Source: Spirochaetales bacterium (GTDB lineage Bacteria; Spirochaetota; Spirochaetia; DSM-27196; SKKC01). Taken from it: a stretch of DNA of 6,785 bases. Position numbers and translations under genes: made by a program. The DNA is taken from NCBI GenBank assembly GCA_007126865.1, contig SLAN01000155.1, positions 1-6,785 on the forward strand, in the 5' to 3' direction. This document shows, piece after piece, positions 1-6,785 of the stretch. Below the pieces are notes generated by a model, which made no database searches, had not been told where the DNA came from, and saw only the letters and a program-made list of their open reading frames with translations. The first letter of the stretch is position 1. Every line of letters starts with the position of its first letter.

Positions 1-614
1 AGACGGTTTCTCCGTTCGACCACCGACTCCTTGTCGAGTTTCATGTTGGGAATGCCGTACATGAGCAGTCCGCCGATCCGGTCCTGTCGCTCAAAAACCG
101 TCACGAGGTGACCGGCGTGGTTGAGCTGGTCGGCGGCGGCGAGCCCGCTCGGTCCGCTTCCGACAACGGCGACACGCTTTCCCGTCCGCACACGTGGAAT
201 CCGTGGTTCCATGAGCCCCGACTCGTACGCACGATCGATTATGTGGCACTCGTTGTCCTTTATACTCACCGCAGGCTCGTTTATGCCGAGCACGCATGCG
301 TGTTCACACGGCGCAGGGCACACTCGACCGGTATACTCCGGGAAGTTATTCGTCTTCATGAGACGGAGCCATGCCTCTTCCCAGCGGCCGTGATACACGA
401 GATCGTTCCACTCCGGAATCAGGTTATCCACCGGACAGCCGTAGCCCGACTGACAGAACGGCACCCCGCAGTCCATACACCGGGCGCCCTGGTCCCGGCG
501 CGCCGATTCGTCCAGATGAATGTGGAACTCCTTGAAGTCGGCGATTCGGGTTCTCGGGTCCCGATCGATTACCCCTTTCCGCTCTATTTCCATGAAACCG
601 GTCGGCTTACCCAT
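1..614 (-). CDS. gltD: Glutamate synthase [NADPH] small (beta) subunit, N-terminal 204 residues
   Basis: Partial gene; the reading frame runs off the window at position 1, so only the N-terminal portion (E. coli GltD has about 470 residues) is visible. GltD is the flavoprotein that takes electrons from NADPH onto FAD and passes them through iron-sulfur clusters to GltB in the cytoplasmic GOGAT complex. Seen here: N-terminus MGKPTGF, typical of one GltD branch; a first cysteine cluster C46, C49, C54, C60; a second set C99, C103, C107 in [12 protein letters not shown]; a dinucleotide-binding GSGPSGLAA at residues 152-160 after the strand KRVAVV; and [15 protein letters not shown] at 181-195, the usual FAD-domain continuation. 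The ATG at 614-612 is chosen because it has an AGGAGG six bases upstream and gives the conserved N-terminus; a later in-frame Met at residue 8 would remove it. The gene overlaps the end of gltB by 8 bp. Family-level identification is secure; cofactor details are from family knowledge. Confidence 0.96.
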   Translation of the reverse strand, partial: MGKPTGFMEIERKGVIDRDPRTRIADFKEFHIHLDESARRDQGARCMDCGVPFCQSGYGCPVDNLIPEWNDLVYHGRWEEAWLRLMKTNNFPEYTGRVCPAPCEHACVLGINEPAVSIKDNECHIIDRAYESGLMEPRIPRVRTGKRVAVVGSGPSGLAAADQLNHAGHLVTVFERQDRIGGLLMYGIPNMKLDKESVVERRNR

Positions 615-3600
615 GAACCGCCTCCTGCTGCGCAGCTTTGCGTGACTGCAGGACTTTTAGAAAGGTCGGCGAGCTCACCTTCGTGAATTCACCGCGCCGT
701 TCGTCCCACGCCTCGAGTATCGCTCGCGCGATCTCGCTTCCGGTGTACTCCAGGTGAGACCGGATTAACGCCAGCACCTCCGTTTCATCCTCGTCATCGA
801 GCTCGTACAGCTCGACGAGTCCCCGATTCGTTCGTGGCGCCAACCGCCCATCCGGATCCCACACATACGCGATTCCGCCCGACATACCGGCGCCGAAGTT
901 CCGTCCGGTCTCTCCGAGTATCACGGCCCGGCCCCCGGTCATGTACTCACAACCGTGGTCGCCGACGCCTTCGACGACGACCGATGCTCCGGAGTTTCGT
1001 ACGCAGAAACGCTCGGCGGCCATACCCCGGAAATATCCCTCTCCGGAAGTCGCTCCGTAGAGTCCTACATTTCCGATGATGATGTTCTCTTCCGAAGCAA
1101 AAGGCGAAAGACGCGGCGGGTAGACGATCAGCCGGCCGCCCGACAGCCCTTTTCCCACATAGTCATTCGCGTCTCCCTCGAGCTCGAGGGTTACACCTTC
1201 GGTAAGCCACGCACCGAAACTCTGTCCGGCGCTGCCGGTGAGCTTGACATGCACCGAGCCGTCGGGCACGCCGCCGACTCCGTACTGTTTCACAAGGTGA
1301 TGGCTGAGCATTCCCCCGGTACACCGGTCGGTGTTCCGAATCGGATAGTCGAGCGTAATACTCCGCCCTGGCAGAAAGCTCCTGTCGACCTCGTCGATGA
1401 AACTCCGGTCGAGCACAGTGCTGATGCCGTGGTCCTGGCCGATGCAGCAGTAGACACGATCGTCGCCGCCTTCCGGCGGAGGCCTTACGAGCAGACTCGA
1501 GAGATCGATGTCGCGGCTCTTCCAGTTGCGCACCGACTCGTCGACCTCGAGGAGGTCGCTTCTTCCGACCAACTCGTTGTACGTGCGTACGCCGAGGCGC
1601 GCCATGATCAGTCGCAGATCCTCGGCGACAAAGGTCAGGTAGTTGACGACGTCCTCCGGCTTGCCCGAGAACTTCTTGCGAAGCCGTTCGTCCTGTGTTG
1701 CGATGCCGACCGGACACGTGTTCTTATGGCACACCCGCATCATGATGCAACCTGCGGCAACGAGCGCGCCGGTGGCGAATCCGCACTCTTCCGCACCGAG
1801 CATCGCGGCGATCGCAAGATCCCGTCCCGTTTTGATCTGTCCGTCCGTTTGTACGACCACCCGCGTGCGCAATCCGTTCTTGACAAGCGTTTGATGTGTT
1901 TCCGCGAGACCAAGTTCCCACGGCAGGCCGGCATGCTTTATGCCGGTGAGCGCCGAGGCGCCGGTACCGCCGTCGTGACCGGAAATCAGAATATGATCGG
2001 CGTGTGCCTTCGCCACGCCGGCGGCGACCGTACCGACACCGACCTCGCTGACCAGTTTCACGCTGATACGCGCCTGCGGATTCGCGTTCTTCAAATCAAA
2101 GATGAGCTGAGCGAGGTCCTCGATGGAATAGATGTCGTGGTGGGGCGGCGGGCTGATTAACCCGACTCCCGGCGTGGAGTAGCGCACTTTCGCGATGACG
2201 TCGAAGACCTTGTGGCCCGGCAGTTCGCCGCCCTCGCCGGGCTTCGCCCCCTGTGCCATCTTGATCTGCAGCTCGTCGCTCTCGGTCAGGTACTCGATGG
2301 TGACGCCGAAGCGCCCGGAGGCTACCTGCTTGATCGCGCTTCGCTTACTGTCGCCGTTGGGCATCGGCCGATAGCGCTCGCGCAACTCCCCGCCCTCGCC
2401 GGTGTTCGACTTCCCGCCGAGTCTGTTCATGGCGATCGCGAGGGTCTCATGCGCTTCCTGACTGATCGAGCCGAAGCTCATCGCGCCGGTGGCGAATCGT
2501 TTCACGATCTCGCTCGCCGGTTCGACCTCATCGAGCGCGACGGCGTCGGTGTTCTCCACGAACTTCAGCAGTCCTCTGAGCGTGGCCTGCTGTTTTGACC
2601 GTGCATCCTGATGGTCGGCGAACTCACGGTACGCCCCCCAGTCTTTCCGGCGCGCGGCAATCTGCATTCGGGCGACCGAGTCGGGATCCCACATGTGCTT
2701 CTCACCGCCGTGGCGCCACTGGTAGTCCCCGGGGTTGTGGAACTCGCCCCCGATCGGGATGTTGCCGTCGGGATAAGCGAGCTCGTGTCGCATCTCCGCT
2801 TCGCGGGCGAGGATATCGAATCCGACACCTTCGACCCGCGTCGCCGTACCGGCAAAAGAACGCTCGACGACCTCGCTCTTCAGTCCGATCGCCTCGAAGA
2901 TCTGCGCACCCTTATAGCTGTCGAGGGTGGAGATCCCCATCTTCCCGAATACCTTTCGCATTCCGTACGACAGCGCATGGATGTACCGCTCTTCGATTTC
3001 GCTGTCGCCGAGATCGGCGGCGAAGTGGCCGGAGTCCCGCAGGTACCACATCGCCTCGAAAGCGAGATACGGGTTTATGGCGTCGGCTCCGTAGCCGACA
3101 AGACAGCAGAAATGATGGGTCTCTCTCGGTTCGCCCGATTCCACTACGAGACCGACCTGCGTCCTTTTCGCCTTTCGTACGAGATGATGATGGACCGTTC
3201 CGGTGGCCAGGAGCGCCGAAAGCGCAATCCGCTCCCGGGACGCATCCCGATCGGAGAGGACAACGAGGCTGTACCCGTCGGAGATCGCCTGCTCGCTCTC
3301 GTCGGCAATGCGATCGAGCGCCGCCAGGAAACCGTCGAGACCGTCGGCGCGCCGGTAGGTGATGTCTACCGTCTTCGACCGCCAGCCGCGGTAGTTCATC
3401 CGTTTTATGCGCTCGAGCTCGTCGTTGGTAAGCACGGGGTGTTCGAGCTTGAGCATTCTCGCGTGTTCCGGCGTGATCGTAAGCAGGTTCCCCTGCGGCC
3501 CGATATAGGAGGAAAGACTCATGATGAGCTCCTCACGAATCGAGTCGATCGGCGGATTCGTCACCTGGGCGAACAGCTGTTTGAAGTACTCGTACAGCAG

Positions 3601-5223
3601 TCGCGGGTGCTCGCTCAGTGCAGCGAGCGGAGTGTCGTTGCCCATCGAACCGAGCTGTTCCTTCGCCTTTTCCGCCATCGGACCGAGAATCATATTGAGG
3701 TGCTCGACGGTATATCCGAATGCGCGCAGCCGAGCGAAGAGATCTTCGCGCCCGGAATCGGCACGCTCTGCCGACCCGTTTCCCGACGGCGAACCGGCCG
3801 GCGCCGCATTCACCGACCCGATCTCATCCATCCGCTCGGCCGGACGCCCGGCGTGCGGTGACGGCACCTCGTCGAGGGTAATGCGCTGCTCCTCGATCCA
3901 TGATCGATACGGATTCGAGGCGGCGAGCTTGTCCTTCAGCTCCTCGTCGGGCACGAGACGGCCCTCGTCGAAATCGACGAGAAACATGCGGCCGGGCTGC
4001 AGGCGACCTTTAATTCGCACCTTCTCCGGCTCGATATCAAGCACGCCCGCCTCGCTCGCCATGATTACGCGATCGTCCTCGGTCACGTAGTAGCGACTGG
4101 GACGCAAACCGTTACGATCGAGGACCGCTCCGATCACGTGGCCGTCGGTGAATGCGATCGACGCCGGGCCGTCCCACGGCTCCATGAGTGTCGAGTAGTA
4201 CTCATACATCGCCTTCTTCCGGTCGGACATCAACGAATGGTTCTGCCACGCCTCGGGAATCATCATCATGACCGCTTCCTGAAGGCTGCGTCCGGAGAGA
4301 AGCAGAAGCTCGAGTACGTTGTCGAACGTACCGGAGTCGCTGAGATCGGGCTCGATAACCGGGAACGCGCGCTGCAGGCTCTCGCCGAACAGCCCGCTCT
4401 CGAGCACCCCTTCGCGTGCCCGCATTTTGTTCACATTACCGCGCAGGGTGTTGATCTCACCGTTGTGGCTCATGAACCGCAGCGGCTGTGCACGGTCCCA
4501 GCTGGGAAAGGTGTTGGTTGAAAAGCGGGAATGCACGAGAGCAAGATGAGTCTCGTAATCGGGCTCAGCGAGATCGAGGAAGTAGCGAAAGAGCTGATCG
4601 GGCATCAGCATACCCTTGTACACCATGACCCGCGTCGAGAGGCTGCAGATATAGAACATCGAGTCACGGTCGTGAACTCCTCCGCGGATCGAGCTTTGTG
4701 CCCGTTTTCTGATCAGATAGAGCGCTCTCTCGAAAGCCTCATCGTCGGACTCATCGCTCGCTGCAATGAATACCTGCTCCATGTCCGGTTCGCTCTCACG
4801 CGCGGTCGGCCCGATCATCGAGTTGTCGCGAGGGACGGTCCGCCACCCGATTACCCGTTGCCCCTCCGAGCGGATTACGCGCTCGAAGTGCGACTTGCAT
4901 TCGTCCCGTTCGCCACCGTCGGTCGGTAGAAAGACGACCCCGGCAGAGTAGCGTCCACGGTCCGGTAGCGTGCTCCCGAGCTCCTCGGCAGCGATCCGCT
5001 CGATGAATCGCTCCGGAAGAACCGTCAGAATTCCGGCCCCGTCGCCGGTGTTCCGGTCGCTTCCTACCGCGCCGCGGTGTGTCATGTTTATCAGCAGCTG
5101 CTTCGCGTCATCGACGATCGAGTGGCTGCGCTGCTTCCGTATGTGAGCGACGAATCCGACACCGCACGAATCGTGTTCGTTGCGAGGATCGTACAGCCCG
5201 TATGCTTTGGGTCGTGTTTTCAT
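607..5223 (-). CDS. gltB: Glutamate synthase [NADPH] large (alpha) subunit
   Basis: Complete gene of 1538 residues from the ATG at 5223, close to the family's usual ~1500. It hydrolyses glutamine and adds the released ammonia to 2-oxoglutarate to give glutamate. Numbering is from that ATG. A short propeptide (1-19) ends in HDS before Cys20 (CGVGFVAHI), the expected mature N-terminal nucleophile of class II amidotransferases. The amidotransferase domain continues to about 424 with STNTFPSW (~235-242), [12 protein letters not shown] (252-263) and [10 protein letters not shown] (370-379). An Ala/Gly/Ser-rich linker (about 454-496) precedes the central domain (about 500-790). The FMN synthase domain (about 850-1235) carries [12 protein letters not shown] (992-1003), GQIKTGRD and the [3Fe-4S] cysteines 1159, 1165 and 1170 (CX5CX4C). 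A C-terminal GXGXG beta-helix follows, including [18 protein letters not shown] (1429-1446). The frame is open upstream to a TTG at 5274, but those 17 extra residues have no family resemblance, so the ATG is preferred. No frameshift or lost key residue is seen. Confidence 0.98.
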   Translation of the reverse strand: MKTRPKAYGLYDPRNEHDSCGVGFVAHIRKQRSHSIVDDAKQLLINMTHRGAVGSDRNTGDGAGILTVLPERFIERIAAEELGSTLPDRGRYSAGVVFLPTDGGERDECKSHFERVIRSEGQRVIGWRTVPRDNSMIGPTARESEPDMEQVFIAASDESDDEAFERALYLIRKRAQSSIRGGVHDRDSMFYICSLSTRVMVYKGMLMPDQLFRYFLDLAEPDYETHLALVHSRFSTNTFPSWDRAQPLRFMSHNGEINTLRGNVNKMRAREGVLESGLFGESLQRAFPVIEPDLSDSGTFDNVLELLLLSGRSLQEAVMMMIPEAWQNHSLMSDRKKAMYEYYSTLMEPWDGPASIAFTDGHVIGAVLDRNGLRPSRYYVTEDDRVIMASEAGVLDIEPEKVRIKGRLQPGRMFLVDFDEGRLVPDEELKDKLAASNPYRSWIEEQRITLDEVPSPHAGRPAERMDEIGSVNAAPAGSPSGNGSAERADSGREDLFARLRAFGYTVEHLNMILGPMAEKAKEQLGSMGNDTPLAALSEHPRLLYEYFKQLFAQVTNPPIDSIREELIMSLSSYIGPQGNLLTITPEHARMLKLEHPVLTNDELERIKRMNYRGWRSKTVDITYRRADGLDGFLAALDRIADESEQAISDGYSLVVLSDRDASRERIALSALLATGTVHHHLVRKAKRTQVGLVVESGEPRETHHFCCLVGYGADAINPYLAFEAMWYLRDSGHFAADLGDSEIEERYIHALSYGMRKVFGKMGISTLDSYKGAQIFEAIGLKSEVVERSFAGTATRVEGVGFDILAREAEMRHELAYPDGNIPIGGEFHNPGDYQWRHGGEKHMWDPDSVARMQIAARRKDWGAYREFADHQDARSKQQATLRGLLKFVENTDAVALDEVEPASEIVKRFATGAMSFGSISQEAHETLAIAMNRLGGKSNTGEGGELRERYRPMPNGDSKRSAIKQVASGRFGVTIEYLTESDELQIKMAQGAKPGEGGELPGHKVFDVIAKVRYSTPGVGLISPPPHHDIYSIEDLAQLIFDLKNANPQARISVKLVSEVGVGTVAAGVAKAHADHILISGHDGGTGASALTGIKHAGLPWELGLAETHQTLVKNGLRTRVVVQTDGQIKTGRDLAIAAMLGAEECGFATGALVAAGCIMMRVCHKNTCPVGIATQDERLRKKFSGKPEDVVNYLTFVAEDLRLIMARLGVRTYNELVGRSDLLEVDESVRNWKSRDIDLSSLLVRPPPEGGDDRVYCCIGQDHGISTVLDRSFIDEVDRSFLPGRSITLDYPIRNTDRCTGGMLSHHLVKQYGVGGVPDGSVHVKLTGSAGQSFGAWLTEGVTLELEGDANDYVGKGLSGGRLIVYPPRLSPFASEENIIIGNVGLYGATSGEGYFRGMAAERFCVRNSGASVVVEGVGDHGCEYMTGGRAVILGETGRNFGAGMSGGIAYVWDPDGRLAPRTNRGLVELYELDDEDETEVLALIRSHLEYTGSEIARAILEAWDERRGEFTKVSSPTFLKVLQSRKAAQQEAVHG
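621..626 (-). promoter_or_regulatory. Ribosome binding site of gltD
   Basis: On the minus strand this reads AGGAGG, a full Shine-Dalgarno match, followed by six bases (CGGTTC) and the gltD ATG. It lies inside the last codons of gltB. It fixes the gltD start, and with the 8-bp overlap it suggests translational coupling that keeps the two subunits near equal amounts. Confidence 0.85.
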
Positions 5224-5229
5224 AAGCGG

Positions 5230-5233
5230 ACCT
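5230..5233 (-). promoter_or_regulatory. Weak ribosome binding site of gltB
   Basis: The minus strand reads AGGT six bases before the ATG at 5223. The match is short but correctly spaced, and it supports the ATG over the TTG at 5274, which has no purine-rich motif at the right distance. It directly abuts the arm of a possible leader hairpin, so access to it could be structure-dependent; that is inference. Confidence 0.5.
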
Positions 5234-5240
5234 GTATATT

Positions 5241-5260
5241 TATAGACTCCCGACTCTATA
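5241..5260 (-). repeat. Inverted repeat in the gltB 5' leader
   Basis: Perfect 6-bp arms TATAGA and TCTATA flank an 8-base centre (GTCGGGAG on the minus strand), just upstream of the gltB ribosome binding site. An alternative pairing is present: TGTATA (5262-5257) with TATACA (5238-5233), whose second arm abuts the AGG of the Shine-Dalgarno. It could be an operator overlapping the early transcribed region or an mRNA hairpin. The arms are AT-only except one pair, so a hairpin would be weak. Confidence 0.4.
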
Positions 5261-5276
5261 CAAATGCAATACAAAC

Positions 5277-5305
5277 AGAATATCTACACTTCGGTGTTTT
5301 GACAA
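5277..5305 (-). promoter_or_regulatory. Predicted sigma70-like promoter of gltBD
   Basis: On the minus strand TTGTCA (5305-5300, five of six matches to TTGACA) and TATTCT (5282-5277, four of six to TATAAT) are separated by exactly 17 bp in an AT-rich stretch. Transcription would begin near 5270, giving a leader of about 47 nt before the gltB ATG. The alternative TTG start at 5274 would then lie upstream of the transcript start, which agrees with rejecting it. This is a consensus match by eye, not a measured start site. Confidence 0.5.
5286..5297. repeat. Small palindrome in the spacer of the predicted gltB promoter
   Basis: ACAC-TTCG-GTGT on the plus strand (ACAC-CGAA-GTGT on the minus strand) is centred within half a base of the middle of the 17-bp spacer between the predicted -35 and -10. 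Such a position would suit a repressor site. Read as RNA on the plus strand it is a four-pair stem with a cUUCGg tetraloop followed by a few Ts, too short for a convincing terminator. Confidence 0.35.
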
Positions 5306-5322
5306 GTCCTTCCGAACTAAAA

Positions 5323-5339
5323 TGTAGGCCGCTCCTACA
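5323..5339. repeat. Inverted repeat upstream of gltB: operator or weak bidirectional terminator
   Basis: Arms TGTAGG and CCTACA surround a five-base centre (CCGCT). The element is flanked by AAAA on one side and ATTTT on the other, so three further A:T pairs can form after one mismatch (5320-5343). The centre lies near -61 of the predicted gltB transcription start, a usual place for an activator site. Equally, on either strand it reads as a short stem followed by four Ts, so it could be a weak terminator for argS transcripts, about 240 bp past the argS stop. Sequence alone does not decide between these. Confidence 0.45.
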
Positions 5340-5405
5340 ATTTTGTATGCTGTGTTCCTTATGTGGTGCATTTTGACTCATCTCACAACGATTTCTGCGC
5401 GAGAA

Positions 5406-5445
5406 ACGGGCGGAGGCGCTGGGGAACGGGCCACGGCGCTGTGGA
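5406..5445. repeat. Imperfect 20-bp tandem repeat, two copies
   Basis: Positions 5406-5425 and 5426-5445 are adjacent copies with 16 of 20 bases identical. Both begin ACGGGC and share GGCGCTG followed by GGA at the end. No third copy follows. It is noncoding and of unknown role. Confidence 0.7.
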
Positions 5446-5530
5446 GCGAACCGGGATCACGGGCGATCGGTCGGTTGCAGGAAATGTGTGAGACTTGCGG
5501 AGAATGTAGTAAGGATGATGCCGGACCGCT

Positions 5531-5548
5531 TATGCGTTCTATGCGTTC
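5531..5548. repeat. Perfect 9-bp tandem duplication
   Basis: TATGCGTTC occurs twice head to tail at 5531-5539 and 5540-5548, about 30 bp past the argS stop. It is probably a local slippage duplication; no function is suggested. Confidence 0.75.
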
Positions 5549-5576
5549 GTGTAACCCACGCCGCCCGGCGGTCGGA

Positions 5577-6785
5577 TCACATCCGCTCGAGGAAAGGCAC
5601 TCCGATGAGCGGCAAGCTTCCTTTGAGCGTCTCGGCGACCGAGCGCGCGAGCGCCATCCTCGCACTGCGCACGCCGATGTCATCCACGGTGAGAATCGGA
5701 TGATCGTGGTAGTAGCGGCTGAACTGTTTAGCGAGATCGTACAGTGCGGCGACCACGATCGACGGATTGTAGGTTACCGCGGCGTTCGCCACCACGGCCG
5801 GCATGTCGGCAACCGCCTTCATGAGGTCCCACTCTTCCGGCAGCGACAGGAGCGAAACGTCGATCTCTTCGCTCGGCAGCAGCTCGTAGCCTTCACTCTT
5901 GCGGATCATACTCGAGATCCGCGCGCCCATATACTGCACGTACGGTCCGGTATTACCGGCGAAGCTGATCGATTCGGCCGGATCGAATACCATGTCTTTG
6001 TTCGGATTGGTTGAGAGCAGGTAGTAGTGCAGAGCGCCGACGGCGATATCACGGCTGGTGCGCTCGATATCCTCGACTTCCGCCTCGCGACCTTTGGAAA
6101 CAATCTCGTTCTTCGCCAGGTCGGTGAGATCGGAGAGAAGATCATCGGCATCGACAACCGTGCCCTGTCGGCTCTTCATCCTGCCTTCGGGAAGGTTCAC
6201 CATACCGTAGGAGAGATGGAAGAGATTCTCAGCCCACTCGTATCCGAGCCGCCCGAGCACGGTAAACAGCACGGCGAAGTGATAGCGCTGTTCACTGGCT
6301 ACCACATATATGAGTCGGTCGAACGGCCAGTCGCGGTAGCGCGCGATTGCGGTGCCGATGTCCTGCGTCACATAGAGACTCGTGCCGTCGGCTCGCAGCA
6401 ACACCTTTCGGTCGAGACCGACATCCTCGAGATCCACCCAGATCGCACCGTCATCGTCGCGGTAGAATACACCCCGCTCGAGCCCGGAGTGGATTTCCTC
6501 GCGTCCGGACCGGTAGGTATCGCTTTCGTAGTACACCGCGTCGAACCGAACGCCTGTCGCCCGGTACGTCTGCTCGATTCCCTCAATCGCCCACCGGTTC
6601 ATCCGCTTCCAGAGCTCGACAACCTCGGCATCGTCCTGTTCCCATCGGCGAAGCAGGTCGGCCGCACGATCCTTGGCGGAGGGATCGCGTTCGGAGAGTT
6701 TGTGAAACTCGACGTACCAGTCACCGACGAAATGGTCGCTCTTGCGACCGGTCGACTCGGGAGTCTGTCCCTCTCCGAGCTCCAG
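5577..6785 (-). CDS. argS: Arginyl-tRNA synthetase, C-terminal 402 residues
   Basis: Partial gene; the frame is open to the window edge at 6785, and the start with the HIGH-motif region lies outside. E. coli ArgRS has 577 residues, so about 180 are missing. The class I enzyme charges tRNA-Arg with arginine using ATP in the cytoplasm. Numbering is within the visible 402 residues. Seen: KSDHFVGDWYVEFHKL at 15-30, an ArgRS segment; a tryptophan-rich stretch ending LWKRMNRW; DGTSLYVTQD at 133-142 and QRYHF at 166-170 in the catalytic domain; MKSRQG at 203-208 (6162-6179), this family's equivalent of the KMSKS loop; SISFAGNTGPYVQY at 272-285, leading into the helical DALR-type anticodon-binding domain; and the C-terminus PLIGVPFLERM, close to the family's usual ending. 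The stop is TGA at 5579-5577. The Met at 6602 is internal and is not the start. No defect is visible in this part. The gene is co-oriented with gltBD but separated by 353 bp with its own promoter, so shared transcription is doubtful. Confidence 0.97.
   Translation of the reverse strand: MELGEGQTPESTGRKSDHFVGDWYVEFHKLSERDPSAKDRAADLLRRWEQDDAEVVELWKRMNRWAIEGIEQTYRATGVRFDAVYYESDTYRSGREEIHSGLERGVFYRDDDGAIWVDLEDVGLDRKVLLRADGTSLYVTQDIGTAIARYRDWPFDRLIYVVASEQRYHFAVLFTVLGRLGYEWAENLFHLSYGMVNLPEGRMKSRQGTVVDADDLLSDLTDLAKNEIVSKGREAEVEDIERTSRDIAVGALHYYLLSTNPNKDMVFDPAESISFAGNTGPYVQYMGARISSMIRKSEGYELLPSEEIDVSLLSLPEEWDLMKAVADMPAVVANAAVTYNPSIVVAALYDLAKQFSRYYHDHPILTVDDIGVRSARMALARSVAETLKGSLPLIGVPFLERM

Larger units (their letters stand above)
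5224..5576. other. Intergenic region between argS and gltB
   Basis: No gene is supported in these 353 bp. The half next to gltB (5224-5345) is AT-rich and holds the predicted promoter and three inverted repeats. The half next to argS (5400-5576) is GC-rich and holds two small tandem repeats. Open frames that cross it on either strand run antisense or out of frame through argS and look like shadows. No tRNA, riboswitch or strong argS terminator was recognised. The hairpin CCGCC-C-GGCGG at 5561-5571, just after the argS stop, has a one-base loop and no T-run. Confidence 0.7.

Noticed and set aside
1175..1190. Perfect 16-bp palindrome CCCTCGAGCTCGAGGG
   Set aside because: It lies inside gltB and is explained by Leu-Glu-Leu-Glu-Gly coded with CTC and GAG, codons favoured in this gene; no operator role is needed.
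2611..3861. Long open frame on the plus strand (416 codons), with others at 955-2160 and 108-686
   Set aside because: They lie wholly antisense to the clearly coding gltB and gltD frames, and their translations have no recognisable domains. Long antisense open frames are expected in GC-rich genes.
607..5274. gltB with TTG start at 5274
   Set aside because: The extra residues are not family-like, there is no suitable Shine-Dalgarno, and the codon falls upstream of the predicted transcription start.
5425..5460. Possible tRNA T-arm (GGTTCGCTCC on the minus strand)
   Set aside because: The flanking bases do not form a five-pair stem around the loop, and no acceptor or anticodon arm can be built.
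5561..5571. Hairpin CCGCC-C-GGCGG just past the argS stop as a terminator
   Set aside because: The loop is one base (three if a pair opens), the stem is only four to five pairs, and no T-run follows on the minus strand.
5343..6014. Plus-strand open frame covering the intergenic region and the end of argS
   Set aside because: Most of it is antisense to conserved argS codons, and the translation is arginine/histidine-rich without any motif. There is no good ribosome binding site.
1..6785. A novel multi-gene system or mobile element
   Set aside because: All coding capacity is accounted for by argS, gltB and gltD, with intact family motifs in the visible parts. No transposase, integrase, array or foreign gene is present.

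Overview
The window is an ordinary bacterial chromosomal segment from a moderately GC-rich genome. All three recognisable genes are on the minus strand. In transcription order they are the 3' two-thirds of argS (arginyl-tRNA synthetase), a 353-bp intergenic region, a complete gltB (glutamate synthase large subunit), and the 5' part of gltD (glutamate synthase small subunit), which leaves the window at position 1. The ArgRS subtype (KSDHFVGDWYV segment, MKSRQG signature loop) and the GltD type (MGKPTGF N-terminus) are consistent with a free-living spirochaete or a similar lineage. That taxonomic guess is weak and would need a database search.

Layout: gltD 1-614 (partial); gltB 607-5223, overlapping gltD by 8 bp with a strong Shine-Dalgarno inside the gltB 3' end; regulatory and intergenic DNA 5224-5576; argS 5577-6785 (partial, N-terminus outside the window). 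gltB and gltD form a translationally coupled operon for NADPH-dependent glutamate synthase, which makes two glutamates from glutamine and 2-oxoglutarate. The third gene, argS, looks transcriptionally separate: a sigma70-like promoter with a 17-bp spacer lies just upstream of gltB.

The least ordinary part is the AT-rich stretch 5224-5345. Within about 100 bp it has three short inverted repeats, centred near -61, in the -35/-10 spacer, and in the 5' leader of the predicted gltB promoter. These are candidate operators or leader structures for nitrogen-responsive control of gltBD, but none matches a regulator site that I recognise. The GC-rich remainder, 5346-5576, holds two small tandem repeats and no gene.

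I found no mobile element, CRISPR array, RNA gene or evidence for an undescribed multi-gene system. The findings are modest local observations.
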